A stretch of DNA of 63,352 nt from Azospirillum doebereinerae (GTDB lineage: Bacteria > Pseudomonadota > Alphaproteobacteria > Azospirillales > Azospirillaceae), in NCBI RefSeq assembly GCF_003989665.1, contig NZ_RZIJ01000032.1:1-63352 (forward strand), written 5' to 3'. A model generated the notes under the pieces. That model ran no database searches. It had not been told where the DNA came from and saw only the letters and a program-made list of their open reading frames with translations. Below, piece after piece: positions 34,968 through 43,596 of this stretch. Numbering within the stretch: the stretch's first letter is position 1; every line of letters begins with the position of its first letter. A program made the translations under genes and the position numbers.

Positions 34968-35765
34968 ATGCCGATCCGAAACGAGCATCGATGGCAGGGA
35001 GCCTGCGTCTTGGGCAGCACGTCTTCTTACGACCTCCGCCGGGTGGAGGTGGTTTCCGTCTCAAACCCGACGCCCCGCATGCGCCGCGTCGTCTTCGGCG
35101 GCCCCGCGCTGGACGGCTTCACGCTCAAGCCCGACGTCCTCGCCCCGCACATCGGCCTCATCGTCCCGTCGCAGGACGGCTCCCCGGCCCCGCCGCTGCG
35201 CGTCTATTCGGTGCGGCGCTTCGACCCCGCCGCCGGCACGCTGGAGGTGAACTTCGTGCTGCACGGCCGGGCCGGCGTCGCCTCGTCCTGGGCGGCCCGC
35301 GCGCGGCCCGGCGAGCGGGCGGGCATCACCGTGTCGGGCGGCATCCCCATGAGGCCGGCGGCGCGCTACGTGGTGGCCGGCGACCTCACCGCCGTCCCGG
35401 CCATCGCCCGGCTGCTCGACGGCCTGCCGGCCGGCGCCTCGGCCGAGGTGTTCATCGAGGTGCCCGACGCGGCCGAGGAACAGGAGCTGCCGTCGCGGGC
35501 CTCCACCTCCATCACGTGGTTCCACCGGCGCCCCGGCGCCCCGCCGGACGCCTCGCGCCTGCCGGACGCGGTCATCGCGGCCACGTCGTCGAACTCCCCG
35601 GCCCGCACGGACGGGGTGGCGGTCTGGGCCGGAACGGAACACCGGGCGGCGCAGCGCATCCGCTCCCATGTCCGCCAGACCCTCCGCCTTCCGGCGGAGT
35701 CCTGCTCGGTCGTCGCCTATTGGAAGGCCGCCGTCGCCCAAGGGGGGTTCCAGCACTACGACTGA
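34968..35765 (+). CDS. Siderophore-interacting FAD-binding protein (ferric reductase type)
   Basis: About 265 residues of the ViuB/YqjH family, cytoplasmic reductases that free iron from siderophore. Visible: RRVVFGGPALDGF, PPLRVYSVRRFDPAAGTLEVNF (FAD-binding RxYS-like motif), FVLHGRAGVASSWA, YVVAGDLTAVPAIARLL and the C-terminal AYWKAAVAQ. Start at ATG 34968; a TTG further in, with AGGGAG upstream, would shorten it by about 15 residues. Divergent from the AraC gene. Confidence 0.85.
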   Translation: MPIRNEHRWQGACVLGSTSSYDLRRVEVVSVSNPTPRMRRVVFGGPALDGFTLKPDVLAPHIGLIVPSQDGSPAPPLRVYSVRRFDPAAGTLEVNFVLHGRAGVASSWAARARPGERAGITVSGGIPMRPAARYVVAGDLTAVPAIARLLDGLPAGASAEVFIEVPDAAEEQELPSRASTSITWFHRRPGAPPDASRLPDAVIAATSSNSPARTDGVAVWAGTEHRAAQRIRSHVRQTLRLPAESCSVVAYWKAAVAQGGFQHYD

Positions 35766-35914
35766 ACGCCCGGCGCCGCGCGGCGCGTTCATGAACCCCG
35801 GACATGACGGCATGCGGGGCACGCCCGCTAACCATCGGCCCGCCCCGCCCCCACATCACTGCGCGCCACCGGTGATCGGCAAGCCCGCCGGTGCCGGCAA
35901 CGAGGAGAACGGCG

Positions 35915-36319
35915 ATGGACATCACGCGCAGCGGCTCGCAGCCCTCACGCAAAGGCCCCGAGGAGTATTTCACCGGCACCGTCCGGATCGACGCGCCGTT
36001 CAGCGGCAGCGGCGGCCTCAGCGGCGCCACGGTCACCTTCGAGCCGGGCGCCCGCACCGCGTGGCACACCCACCCGCTCGGCCAGACGCTGCTGGTCACC
36101 GCCGGGCTCGGCCGCATCCAGCGCGAGGGCGGGCCGGTCGAGGAGATCCGCCCCGGCGACATCGTCTGGTTCGCCCCCGGCGAGAAGCACTGGCACGGCG
36201 CCGCGCCCGATTGCGCGATGACCCACATCGCCATCGCCGAGATGCGGGACGGCAAGGCGGTCGACTGGATGGAAAAGGTCGCCGACGAGCAATACAGCGC
36301 CTGGCCGGCCTCCGCATGA
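35915..36319 (+). CDS. Cupin-domain protein
   Basis: 134 residues, one cupin barrel: motif 1 (GARTAWHTHPLGQTLLV with two His and Gln), motif 2 (GDIVWFAPGEKHWHG). Resembles (R)-mandelonitrile-lyase-like or carboxymuconolactone-associated cupins; the metal is probably held by the histidines. Start ATG 35915 follows GAGGAGA by seven bases (35891 is a poorer alternative). Overlaps the amine oxidase gene by ATGA. Confidence 0.85.
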   Translation: MDITRSGSQPSRKGPEEYFTGTVRIDAPFSGSGGLSGATVTFEPGARTAWHTHPLGQTLLVTAGLGRIQREGGPVEEIRPGDIVWFAPGEKHWHGAAPDCAMTHIAIAEMRDGKAVDWMEKVADEQYSAWPASA

Positions 36320-37572
36320 TCCGGGAACCCGACATCGTCGTCGTCGGTGCCGGCGCCGCCGGGATCGGCGCGGCGCGGCGGCTGGCCGGCAGCGGGCTGT
36401 CCACGCTGGTGCTCGAAGCCCTGCCCCGTCCGGGCGGCCGCGCCTGGACGCGGGAGACCTCGGGCATGGCGCTCGATCTCGGCTGCGGCTGGCTGCATTC
36501 CGCCGACCGCAACCCGTGGACACGCATCGCCGAAGACGCCGGAGTCGCCATCGACCGCAGCCCGGCGGCGTGGGGCAACCAGTTCCGCGACCTCGGCTTT
36601 CCGGCCAGGGAGCGGGAGGACGCCGCCCGCGCCTTGGCCCGCTGGACCGAACGGCTCGCCACGGCGCCCCCCGCCAGCGACCGCGCGTCCGACGCGCTGG
36701 AGCCGGACGGGCCGTGGACCGCCTATCTCCAGGCGGTCAGCGGCTACCTCAGCGGCGACGAGCTCGAACGGGTCTCCGCGCGGGACTACAGCGCCTACGA
36801 CACCGCCTCGACCGAATGCAACTGGCGGCTTCCGGCGGGCTACGGCGCGCTGGTCGCCGCGAGCCTGCCGCCCGGCGCCGCGCTGCGCCTCGCCACCCCC
36901 GTCACGGCGGTCACGCTCGACAGCCAACGCGGCGGCCACCACGTCGCGCTGCGGACGGCGGACGGGACCGTGCACGCCCGCGCCGCGATCCTCACCGTGT
37001 CGACCCATGTCCTGGCGGGCGACGCCATCGCCTGGCCGGCGGCGCTCGACCCGTGGCGCGACGCCGCCACCCGCCTGCCGCTCGGCGCCAACGAAAAACT
37101 GTTCCTTGCGATCGACGGCGACAGCCCCTTCGCGCCCGAAAGCCACATCCTGGGCGATCCCCGCGATCCGGCGACCGGTTCCTACTACATCCGCCCGCTC
37201 GGTCGGCCGGTGATCGAGTGCTTCCTGGGCGGGGCCGGGGCGCGGGCGGTGGCGGCGGAAGGACCCGGTCCCGCCTTCGCGCGCGCCATCGACCAGCTCG
37301 CCGCGCTGTTCGGCCCGGCGGTGCGCGGCTGCCTCCGCCCGCTCCTCGCCTCCGACTGGGCGGGGGCCGCGACCATCGGCGGCGCCTACAGCCACGCGCT
37401 GCCCGGCCAGGCCGACGCCCGTCCCGCGCTGGCCCGCCCGTTCGACGACCGGCTGTTCTTCGCGGGCGAGGCGACGCACGCCACCGATTTCTCGGCCGCG
37501 CACGGCGCCTATCAGAGCGGCGTGCGCGCCGCTGAGGAGGCGCTGGCGGTGCTGACGCCGCGCGCCCGATAG
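36316..37572 (+). CDS. FAD-dependent amine oxidase / phytoene-desaturase-like flavoprotein
   Basis: 418 residues. N-terminal dinucleotide fold DIVVVGAGAAGIGAARRLA with the GG motif RPGGRAW; C-terminal FAD contact in LFFAGEATHATDFSAAHGAY. Likely oxidises an amine or a polyamine. Translationally coupled to the cupin (ATGA). Substrate not determined. Confidence 0.85.
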   Translation: MIREPDIVVVGAGAAGIGAARRLAGSGLSTLVLEALPRPGGRAWTRETSGMALDLGCGWLHSADRNPWTRIAEDAGVAIDRSPAAWGNQFRDLGFPAREREDAARALARWTERLATAPPASDRASDALEPDGPWTAYLQAVSGYLSGDELERVSARDYSAYDTASTECNWRLPAGYGALVAASLPPGAALRLATPVTAVTLDSQRGGHHVALRTADGTVHARAAILTVSTHVLAGDAIAWPAALDPWRDAATRLPLGANEKLFLAIDGDSPFAPESHILGDPRDPATGSYYIRPLGRPVIECFLGGAGARAVAAEGPGPAFARAIDQLAALFGPAVRGCLRPLLASDWAGAATIGGAYSHALPGQADARPALARPFDDRLFFAGEATHATDFSAAHGAYQSGVRAAEEALAVLTPRAR

Positions 37573-37574
37573 GT

Positions 37575-38654
37575 TCAGCCGGCGTAGTGCCGGCCGAAAC
37601 GGTTGGCGAGGAAGGCGGCGAGCGGCACCTGCTCCTGCCGGACGAAGCCGGACTGCGGGATGGAGCCCTCGCGCAGCAGGTCGAGGATCGCGCAAATCCC
37701 GGCGGCGGTGGTGACCTGGATGGCGCTCCAGGTCCGGCCGCCGATCTGCTTGCTGTAGATCTTGGTCGCGAAGGTCTCCTGCCGCAGCTCGCCGTCTTGG
37801 CGGCCGGTCGCGGTGGCGACGACCAGTACCACGTCCTGCAAGGTCAGCGGCACGGCGGTCTCCAGCACGTCCTTGAGCAGGTGGCGCCGCTCGCCCAGCC
37901 GCAGGTCGCGGATCAGCAGCCGCACGATGTCGCGGTGGCCGGGGTAGCGCACCGTCTTGTAGTCGAGGTTGCGCACCTTGCCGGCCAGCGTCTCGCACAG
38001 CGAGCCCAGCCCGCCCGAGGTGTTGAACGCCTCGTAATCCACCCCGTCCAGGGCGAAGCGCTCGTCGCCCTCCAGCGGCATCACCTCGCGCGGCTTGCCG
38101 TCGACGATGGCCTCGCACGGGTTGCAGTATTCGTTGATCAGCCCGTCGGTGCTCCAGGTCAGGTTGTACTTCAGGGCGTTGGTCGGGTATTGCGGCAGGG
38201 CGCCGACCCGCAGATGCAGATTGTGCAGCTCGTCGAAGCGCCGGGCGAGGTCGTGCCCGACCACCGAGATGAACCCCGGCGCCAGCCCGCATTGCGGGAT
38301 CAGCGCGGTGGACGCGGTCTCGGCCAACTCCTTCACCTTGCGGGTGGCGGCGACGTCCTCGGTCAGGTCGAGGTAATGCGCGCCGCAGGCCACGGCGGTG
38401 GACGCGATCAGCGGCGTCAGCGTGAAGGGGCAGGCGCTCAACACCGCGTGGTGCCCGGCGACGGCGGCGCGCAGGGACTCCGCGTCCTCGACGTCGACGG
38501 TCCGCACCCGCAGGCCCGCCCGCTCGGCCCGCGCCAGCAGCGCCGGGTCACGGTCGGCCAGCGTCACCGCGAAATCGTCGGTCTGCGTCAGCAGCGTGGC
38601 GATCATCGAGCCGATCTTGCCGGCGCCCAGAACCAGAACCTTCATCGTTGCCAT
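37575..38654 (-). CDS. Saccharopine dehydrogenase-like NAD(P)-dependent oxidoreductase
   Basis: 359 residues. Rossmann start MATMKVLVLGAGKIGSMIATL (M4 also possible), then LADRDPALLARA, LSACPF, YLDLTED and the catalytic region PQCGLAPGFISVVGHDLARRF. Belongs to the lysine 6-dehydrogenase / carboxynorspermidine-synthase group that acts on amino-acid or polyamine imines. Convergent with the amine oxidase, three bases apart at the stops. Confidence 0.85.
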   Translation of the reverse strand: MATMKVLVLGAGKIGSMIATLLTQTDDFAVTLADRDPALLARAERAGLRVRTVDVEDAESLRAAVAGHHAVLSACPFTLTPLIASTAVACGAHYLDLTEDVAATRKVKELAETASTALIPQCGLAPGFISVVGHDLARRFDELHNLHLRVGALPQYPTNALKYNLTWSTDGLINEYCNPCEAIVDGKPREVMPLEGDERFALDGVDYEAFNTSGGLGSLCETLAGKVRNLDYKTVRYPGHRDIVRLLIRDLRLGERRHLLKDVLETAVPLTLQDVVLVVATATGRQDGELRQETFATKIYSKQIGGRTWSAIQVTTAAGICAILDLLREGSIPQSGFVRQEQVPLAAFLANRFGRHYAG

Positions 38655-38870
38655 CAACCGTCCCCGTTTTGCTTGGCGGCGTCGCGCCGCAGGACAAAAG
38701 GTGGTCGGCGGGGCGGCCGGAGGACAGCGGGCAAAGCGCCGGATCGGGGGTCCGTTTCCGTTGAAACGACGGAACGCCCGTCGAAGCGCCGGAACATGGA
38801 TTCCCCGTCGCAACGCCCCGGCCAAGGCCCTATAGTTTGCGGGACTTGTTCGGCAACCACGGCACCGGCC

Positions 38871-39662
38871 ATGACCAACGCGCTCCGCCAGCTCACCGCC
38901 CCGCACGCCGTCCTGCTGGAGGAGCCGCGCGACGGCGTGCCCCAGACCAGCGAGATGATCCTCGGCGAGCGCTTCCGCGTGCTGGAGGACTGGAACGGCT
39001 GGCTGCGGGCGGAGAACCAGTTCGACGGCCATCTCGGCTGGCTGCCCCCCGGCACGCCGCACGCCGAAGCGGCAACGCCGACCCACCGGGTGCGCGCGCT
39101 GCGCGCCGACCTGCACCCGGCCCCGACGCACAAGGCACCGCCGCTGGCCCCGCTCAGCTTCGGCTCGCTGGTGACGCTGGACGGGCGGGCGGAGAACGGC
39201 TGGGTCGGGGTCGGCGACGGGCTGTGGCTGTTCGGCAAGTGGGTCGAGCCGGTCGACGCGGCCCCGGCGCCCGACCCGGTCGCCACCGCGCTGCGCTTCC
39301 TGGAGACGCCCTATGTCTGGGGCGGGCGCAGCGCCTTCGGCATCGACTGCTCCGGTCTGGTGCTGACCGCCATGGCGGCGTCGGGGATCGTCTCCCACCA
39401 CAGCAGCGGCAAGCAGCGCGAGGACGAACGGCTCGGCGCCCGGATTTCCGACGACGGCCAGGGCGTCGCCTACCGGCGCGGCGACGTCGTCTTCTTCCCC
39501 GGCCATGTCGGGCTGATGCTGGACGGCGAGCGGCTGCTGCACGCCACCGTCTTCACCATGTCAGTGACCGTCGAGCCACTGGCCGAGGTCGCCGCCCGCG
39601 CCGAGCGCATCACCGGCGTCCGCCGTCCCCACCCGCCGCTGACCCAACTCCCTGTTTCGTAG
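38871..39662 (+). CDS. NlpC/P60 peptidase with SH3-like domains
   Basis: 263 residues. Two SH3b-like repeats (PQTSEMILGERFRVLEDWNGW and LSFGSLVTLDGRAENGW) precede an NlpC/P60 domain with the catalytic Cys in FGIDCSGLV and His in FFPGHVGLML. Resembles dipeptidyl-peptidase VI, which cuts murein peptides between D-Glu and diamino acid. No signal peptide is seen, so it may work on recycled muropeptides in the cytoplasm. The 3' end overlaps cobA convergently by 102 bp. Confidence 0.87.
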   Translation: MTNALRQLTAPHAVLLEEPRDGVPQTSEMILGERFRVLEDWNGWLRAENQFDGHLGWLPPGTPHAEAATPTHRVRALRADLHPAPTHKAPPLAPLSFGSLVTLDGRAENGWVGVGDGLWLFGKWVEPVDAAPAPDPVATALRFLETPYVWGGRSAFGIDCSGLVLTAMAASGIVSHHSSGKQREDERLGARISDDGQGVAYRRGDVVFFPGHVGLMLDGERLLHATVFTMSVTVEPLAEVAARAERITGVRRPHPPLTQLPVS

Positions 39663-40559
39663 CGCCTCGCCGACCAGCAGCAGCGTCGGCCCCTTGCCGG
39701 CGGCGACGCCTTCCTCCGCCATGGCGCCGAGCGTCGTCCAGCAGCGGCGCTCGTCGGGGCGGCAGCCGTTCTCGACCGCCAGCACCGGGGTTCCGGGGGA
39801 CAGCCCGGCCCCGGTCAGCCCCTGCCCGACCGCGCGGGCCTGCTCGCGGCCCATGTAGATCGCCAGCGTGCCGTTGGGATCGGCCAGCCGCGCCCAGTCG
39901 GGGTCGAAGCGCTCGCCGTCGCGGCCATGCGCGGTGACGAAGGTGACGGCGCGCGACACGCCCCGTTTGGTCAGCGACAGCCCGGCGGAGGCGGCGCAGC
40001 CCAGCGCGGCGGTGATGCCGGGGATCACGCGGACGGGAATGCCGAGCCCGTCGAGATGGTCGATCTCCTCCCCCGCCCGGCCGAAGACCATCGGGTCGCC
40101 GCCCTTCAGCCGCACCACCCGCCGGCCCGCCCCCGCCTGCGCCGCGATCAGCGCGTTGATCTCCTCCTGCGGCAGCGAATGGCGGCCGGAGCGCTTGCCG
40201 ACGCAGATCCGCTCGGCGCTCGGGTTGGCGAGGTCGAGGATGCCGTCGCCGACGAGGTGGTCGTAGAGGACCACGTCCGCCGCCGCCAGCGCCTTGACCG
40301 CCGCGACGGTCAGCAGGTCGGGATCGCCGGGACCGGCGCCGACCAGGGTGACGGAGCCGTTGCGCTGCTCACGTCCTTGCCCCCTCCCTAACCCTCCCCC
40401 GCCCTTGGCGGGAGAGGGAACTCCGCCGAACGCCGACAAGGGTCCGGCCCCCTCTCCCGCAAAGCGGGGGAGGGATGGGGAGGGGGCACGCGCTCCCACC
40501 CGCACCAGCACCCGCAAGAATCCCCCAACCCCCTCACGCCACTTCGCGCTGATGAGCAT
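39561..40559 (-). CDS. cobA: Uroporphyrinogen-III C-methyltransferase (siroheme pathway)
   Basis: Makes precorrin-2 for siroheme, the cofactor of the nitrite reductase encoded next to it. Core motifs are VTLVGAGPGDPDLLTV (SAM loop), VVLYDHLVGDGIL, VGKRSGRHSLPQEEIN and RLKGGDPMVFGRAGEE, then VIPGITAALGCAASAG and ALAIYMG-like. The start is a puzzle: no start codon lies between the palindromic repeat (40380-40488) and the core. The frame stays open through the repeat to ATG 40559 (inside nasA) or GTG 40511, so the repeat is probably translated as the N-terminus. The 3' end is antisense to the NlpC/P60 gene for 102 bp. Confidence 0.85.
   Translation of the reverse strand: MLISAKWREGVGGFLRVLVRVGARAPSPSLPRFAGEGAGPLSAFGGVPSPAKGGGGLGRGQGREQRNGSVTLVGAGPGDPDLLTVAAVKALAAADVVLYDHLVGDGILDLANPSAERICVGKRSGRHSLPQEEINALIAAQAGAGRRVVRLKGGDPMVFGRAGEEIDHLDGLGIPVRVIPGITAALGCAASAGLSLTKRGVSRAVTFVTAHGRDGERFDPDWARLADPNGTLAIYMGREQARAVGQGLTGAGLSPGTPVLAVENGCRPDERRCWTTLGAMAEEGVAAGKGPTLLLVGEALRNRELGQRRVGTADAGDALGAGGDLGQWLDGH
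40380..40488. repeat. Palindromic repeat copy 4, at the 5' end of cobA
   Basis: Two hairpins (CCCTCCCCCGCC...GGCGGGAGAGGG and CCCTCTCCCGC...GCGGGGGAGGG) separated by AACTCCGCCGAACGCCGAC, the inverse of copy 3's spacer. It is open in the cobA frame (see cobA). Confidence 0.75.
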
Positions 40560-43233
40560 GACGCAGCACCTCCTTGAGTTCGGGAACGCAGGATCCGCAG
40601 TTGGTCCCGGCCTTCAGCGCCGCGCCGATTTCCGCGACGCTGGTCAGACCGCCGTCGCGGATGGCAGCGATCAAACGGTTCACGCCCACGCTGAAACAGG
40701 AACAGACGATCCGCCCCTCGTCGGCCCTGGCCCCCGGCGCCCGACCGGCGAGCAGCGCGCCGCGCGCGCCGTCCTCCAAGCCGTCCGCCGCCAGCAGCCC
40801 GGCCAGCCAGCTCCGCCCCGGCAGCCGGCCGTCGGCGGTCACGAACAGGCACGCCTCCAGCCGGCCATCGCTCAGCCACGCCTTGCGCCAGCCGCCGCGC
40901 GCCGTGTCGCTGAATTCGATCGCCGCGCCGTCGGGCTCGAAGCCGGGCAGCCAGTCGGCGTCGGCCTCGCACGGAACCGAGCCGGTGCCGGCCATCTCGA
41001 TCAGGTGACCGCCCGCCACCGCGCGCCGCGCCCAGTAGCCGCCATGGGCTGGCTCCACCGGGCGGCGGGTCAGCAGGAAGGCGGTCCAGTCGGGCCGGTA
41101 GGGGTGGATGGTGGCCGGCATCCGCTTCAGATCCGGCTGGCCGGAGTGCGGATCCACCGCCTCGTCGTCCACCAGACGGCCGATCACGCAGGCTTCGGTG
41201 AAGCGGTCGGTCCAGTGCATCGGCAGGAAGGCGGTGCCCAGCCCTTGGGCGTCGGTCACGTGGACGCGCGCCAGCGCCTCGCCCGCCACCGTGACGATCC
41301 GCGCCAAGCCGCCCTCGCTCAGGCCCCGCGCGGCGGCGTCGGCCGGGTGGAGGTCCAGGCACGGTTCCGGCGCGTGGGCCGACAGGCGCGGCGCCAGCCC
41401 GGTGCGGGTCATGGTGTGCCACTGGTCGCGCAGCCGCCCGCTGTTCAGCAGCAGCGCGCCGTCCGCCAGCGCGCGCGGCATCGGCGTCGTCGTCACCGGG
41501 ACGAAACGCGCCCGGCCGTCGCCGGTGAAGAAGCGCTTTTCCGTGAACAGACGCGCTTCCGGCTGCCCGCCCGCCCGCCACGGCCAGGGGAAGGGAGCCA
41601 GCGTTTCAAATTCAGCGTGGCCGATCCCCGCCAGCGCGCCGATGTCGAAGGCGCGGGTGCCGCCGTTCTCGAAGGCGGAGAGCGCGGCGTGCTCGCGGAA
41701 CACGTCGGCCGGGCTCTCATAGCCGAAGGCGTCGCCGAACCCCATCCGCCGCGCCACCTGGGTGAGGATCCACCAATCCGGCCGGGCCTCGCCCTCGAAA
41801 GCGCGGAAGGCGCGCTGGCGCGACACCGTACGGTCGGAGTTGGTGACGGTGCCGTCCTTCTCACTCCAGCCGGCCGCCGGCAGGCGGATGTGGGCGAGAC
41901 GCCCGGTGTCGGTGTCGTGGATGCAGTCCGACACCACGACGGTTTCGCAACGCGCCAGCGCCCGGCGGACGCGGCCGGCGTCGGGCATGCTGACGGCCGG
42001 GTTGGTCGCCATGATCCACACCGCCTTGACGGTGCCGGCCTCGATGGCGCGGAACAGATCCACCGCCTTCAGCCCCGGCTTGTCCGCCACGCGCGGCGCG
42101 TTCCAGAAGCGGCGGACGCGGTCCACCTCGTCGCTGGTAAAGCCCATATGGGCGGCCAGCTGGTTCGCCAGCCCGCCGACCTCGCGCCCGCCCATGGCGT
42201 TGGGCTGGCCGGTGACGGAGAACGGCCCCATCCCCGGACGGCCGATCCGCCCGGTCAGGAAATGGGTGTTCAGGATGGCGTTGACGGTGTCGGTGCCCTG
42301 CGAGGACTGGTTGACGCCCTGGGAGTAGACGGTGACGACGCGCTCGGTCGTTGCGACTTCAGCGTAGAAGGCGGCGACCTCCGCTTCGCTGAGTTTGCAA
42401 CGCCGGGCCACGGTGGCGATGTCGGGGGCGTCGGCGCGGGCTGCGGCAAGCGCTTCGTCCAATCCGGCAGCGTGATCGGCGACGAAGGCGGCGTCCATGT
42501 GGCCTTGCGCGTGCAAATGCACCAGCAAGCCGTTGAACAGCACCGAATCCGTGCCCGCCTGCAACGCCAGATGGGTGTCCGCCCCGTCCACCGAGGCGGT
42601 GCGGCGCGGATCGACGACGACGATGCGTGTTCCATGCTCCGCTTTCGCGGCCAGGAGACGCTGATTCAGTACGGGGTGGCACCACGCCAGATTGGAGCCG
42701 ACCAGAACCACGAGCTTGGCCGTTTCAAAATCAGCGTAGGTCCCCGGCACCGCGTCGGCGCCCAGCCCGCGCTTGTGCCCGGCCACCGAGGAGGCCATGC
42801 ACAGCCGGCTGTTGGTGTCGATGTTGGCCGCGCCGATGAAGCCCTTCATCAGCTTGTTGGCGACGTAATAGTCCTCGGTCAGCAACTGGCCGGAGACGTA
42901 GAAGGCGACCGAGTCCGGCCCGTGCTTGGCGATGGTGTCGGAAAACCGCGTTGCGACTTCAGCGAGGGCCGTGTCCCAGGAAACCCGCCGACCGCCGATC
43001 TCCGGATGCAGCAGCCGCCCGCCCGCCTCGCCCGGCACCAGCGTGTCGGCCAGCGCCGACCCCTTGGAACAGAGACGCCCCCGGTTGGCCGGGTGCTCCG
43101 CGTCGCCGCGCACGGAGACGCCCCCATCCGCCGTCACCGTGGCGACCACCCCACAGCCGACCCCGCAATAGGGGCAGGTGGTGCGAACCTCCCGCGCGGG
43201 ACCGCCGGAGGCCGGCTCCGGCCCGTCAAACAT
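40534..43233 (-). CDS. nasA: Assimilatory nitrate reductase, molybdopterin catalytic subunit
   Basis: 899 residues; reduces nitrate to nitrite in the cytoplasm. N-terminal [4Fe-4S] site CPYCGVGCGVV...CSKGSAL, molybdopterin regions including LCMASSVAG and NLAWCHPVLNQ, SQGVNQSSQGTD, and TGQPNAMGGREVGG, and a C-terminal [2Fe-2S] BFD-like domain (VCSCFSVG, TNCGSCVPEL) as in NasA/NasC. Start ATG 43233 overlaps the nirD stop. Five 15-mers matching the plasmid origin iterons lie inside this gene (see findings). Co-transcribed with nirB-nirD and cobA. Confidence 0.93.
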   Translation of the reverse strand: MFDGPEPASGGPAREVRTTCPYCGVGCGVVATVTADGGVSVRGDAEHPANRGRLCSKGSALADTLVPGEAGGRLLHPEIGGRRVSWDTALAEVATRFSDTIAKHGPDSVAFYVSGQLLTEDYYVANKLMKGFIGAANIDTNSRLCMASSVAGHKRGLGADAVPGTYADFETAKLVVLVGSNLAWCHPVLNQRLLAAKAEHGTRIVVVDPRRTASVDGADTHLALQAGTDSVLFNGLLVHLHAQGHMDAAFVADHAAGLDEALAAARADAPDIATVARRCKLSEAEVAAFYAEVATTERVVTVYSQGVNQSSQGTDTVNAILNTHFLTGRIGRPGMGPFSVTGQPNAMGGREVGGLANQLAAHMGFTSDEVDRVRRFWNAPRVADKPGLKAVDLFRAIEAGTVKAVWIMATNPAVSMPDAGRVRRALARCETVVVSDCIHDTDTGRLAHIRLPAAGWSEKDGTVTNSDRTVSRQRAFRAFEGEARPDWWILTQVARRMGFGDAFGYESPADVFREHAALSAFENGGTRAFDIGALAGIGHAEFETLAPFPWPWRAGGQPEARLFTEKRFFTGDGRARFVPVTTTPMPRALADGALLLNSGRLRDQWHTMTRTGLAPRLSAHAPEPCLDLHPADAAARGLSEGGLARIVTVAGEALARVHVTDAQGLGTAFLPMHWTDRFTEACVIGRLVDDEAVDPHSGQPDLKRMPATIHPYRPDWTAFLLTRRPVEPAHGGYWARRAVAGGHLIEMAGTGSVPCEADADWLPGFEPDGAAIEFSDTARGGWRKAWLSDGRLEACLFVTADGRLPGRSWLAGLLAADGLEDGARGALLAGRAPGARADEGRIVCSCFSVGVNRLIAAIRDGGLTSVAEIGAALKAGTNCGSCVPELKEVLRHAHQREVA

Positions 43234-43591
43234 GGCAGGCGCCCTTGCAGCCGCCGCTGGCATGGGTGGCGAGGTCGAGCGCGATGGCGATGGCGCGGCC
43301 CTCGACCCGCACCGGGATGTGGCCGGCGCGGCCCTCGTCGGGGGCGACGGCCTCGCCGGTCGCCAGATCGATCACCCAGTTGTGCAACGGGCAGGTGACG
43401 CGGCGGCCGTGGACGATGCCCTGCGAGAGCGGGCCGTTCTTGTGCGGGCAGCGGTCCTCCAGGGCGAAGACCTCGTCCTCGGCCGTGCGGAACAGGGCGA
43501 CCTTGCCGTTCGGCGTGCGCACCACGCGCGATCCCAGCACCGGGATGTCGTCCAGCGTGCCGACCGGGGTCCAGGCGATGATCTGATCCAT
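43226..43591 (-). CDS. nirD: Nitrite reductase small subunit (Rieske)
   Basis: 121 residues. Rieske [2Fe-2S] ligands CPHKNGPLSQG and CPLHNWVI (Cys-x-His and Cys-x2-His). Works with NirB in nitrite to ammonium reduction. Lies five bases after the nirB stop and overlaps nasA by eight bases. Confidence 0.92.
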   Translation of the reverse strand: MDQIIAWTPVGTLDDIPVLGSRVVRTPNGKVALFRTAEDEVFALEDRCPHKNGPLSQGIVHGRRVTCPLHNWVIDLATGEAVAPDEGRAGHIPVRVEGRAIAIALDLATHASGGCKGACHV

Positions 43592-43596
43592 GGTTC

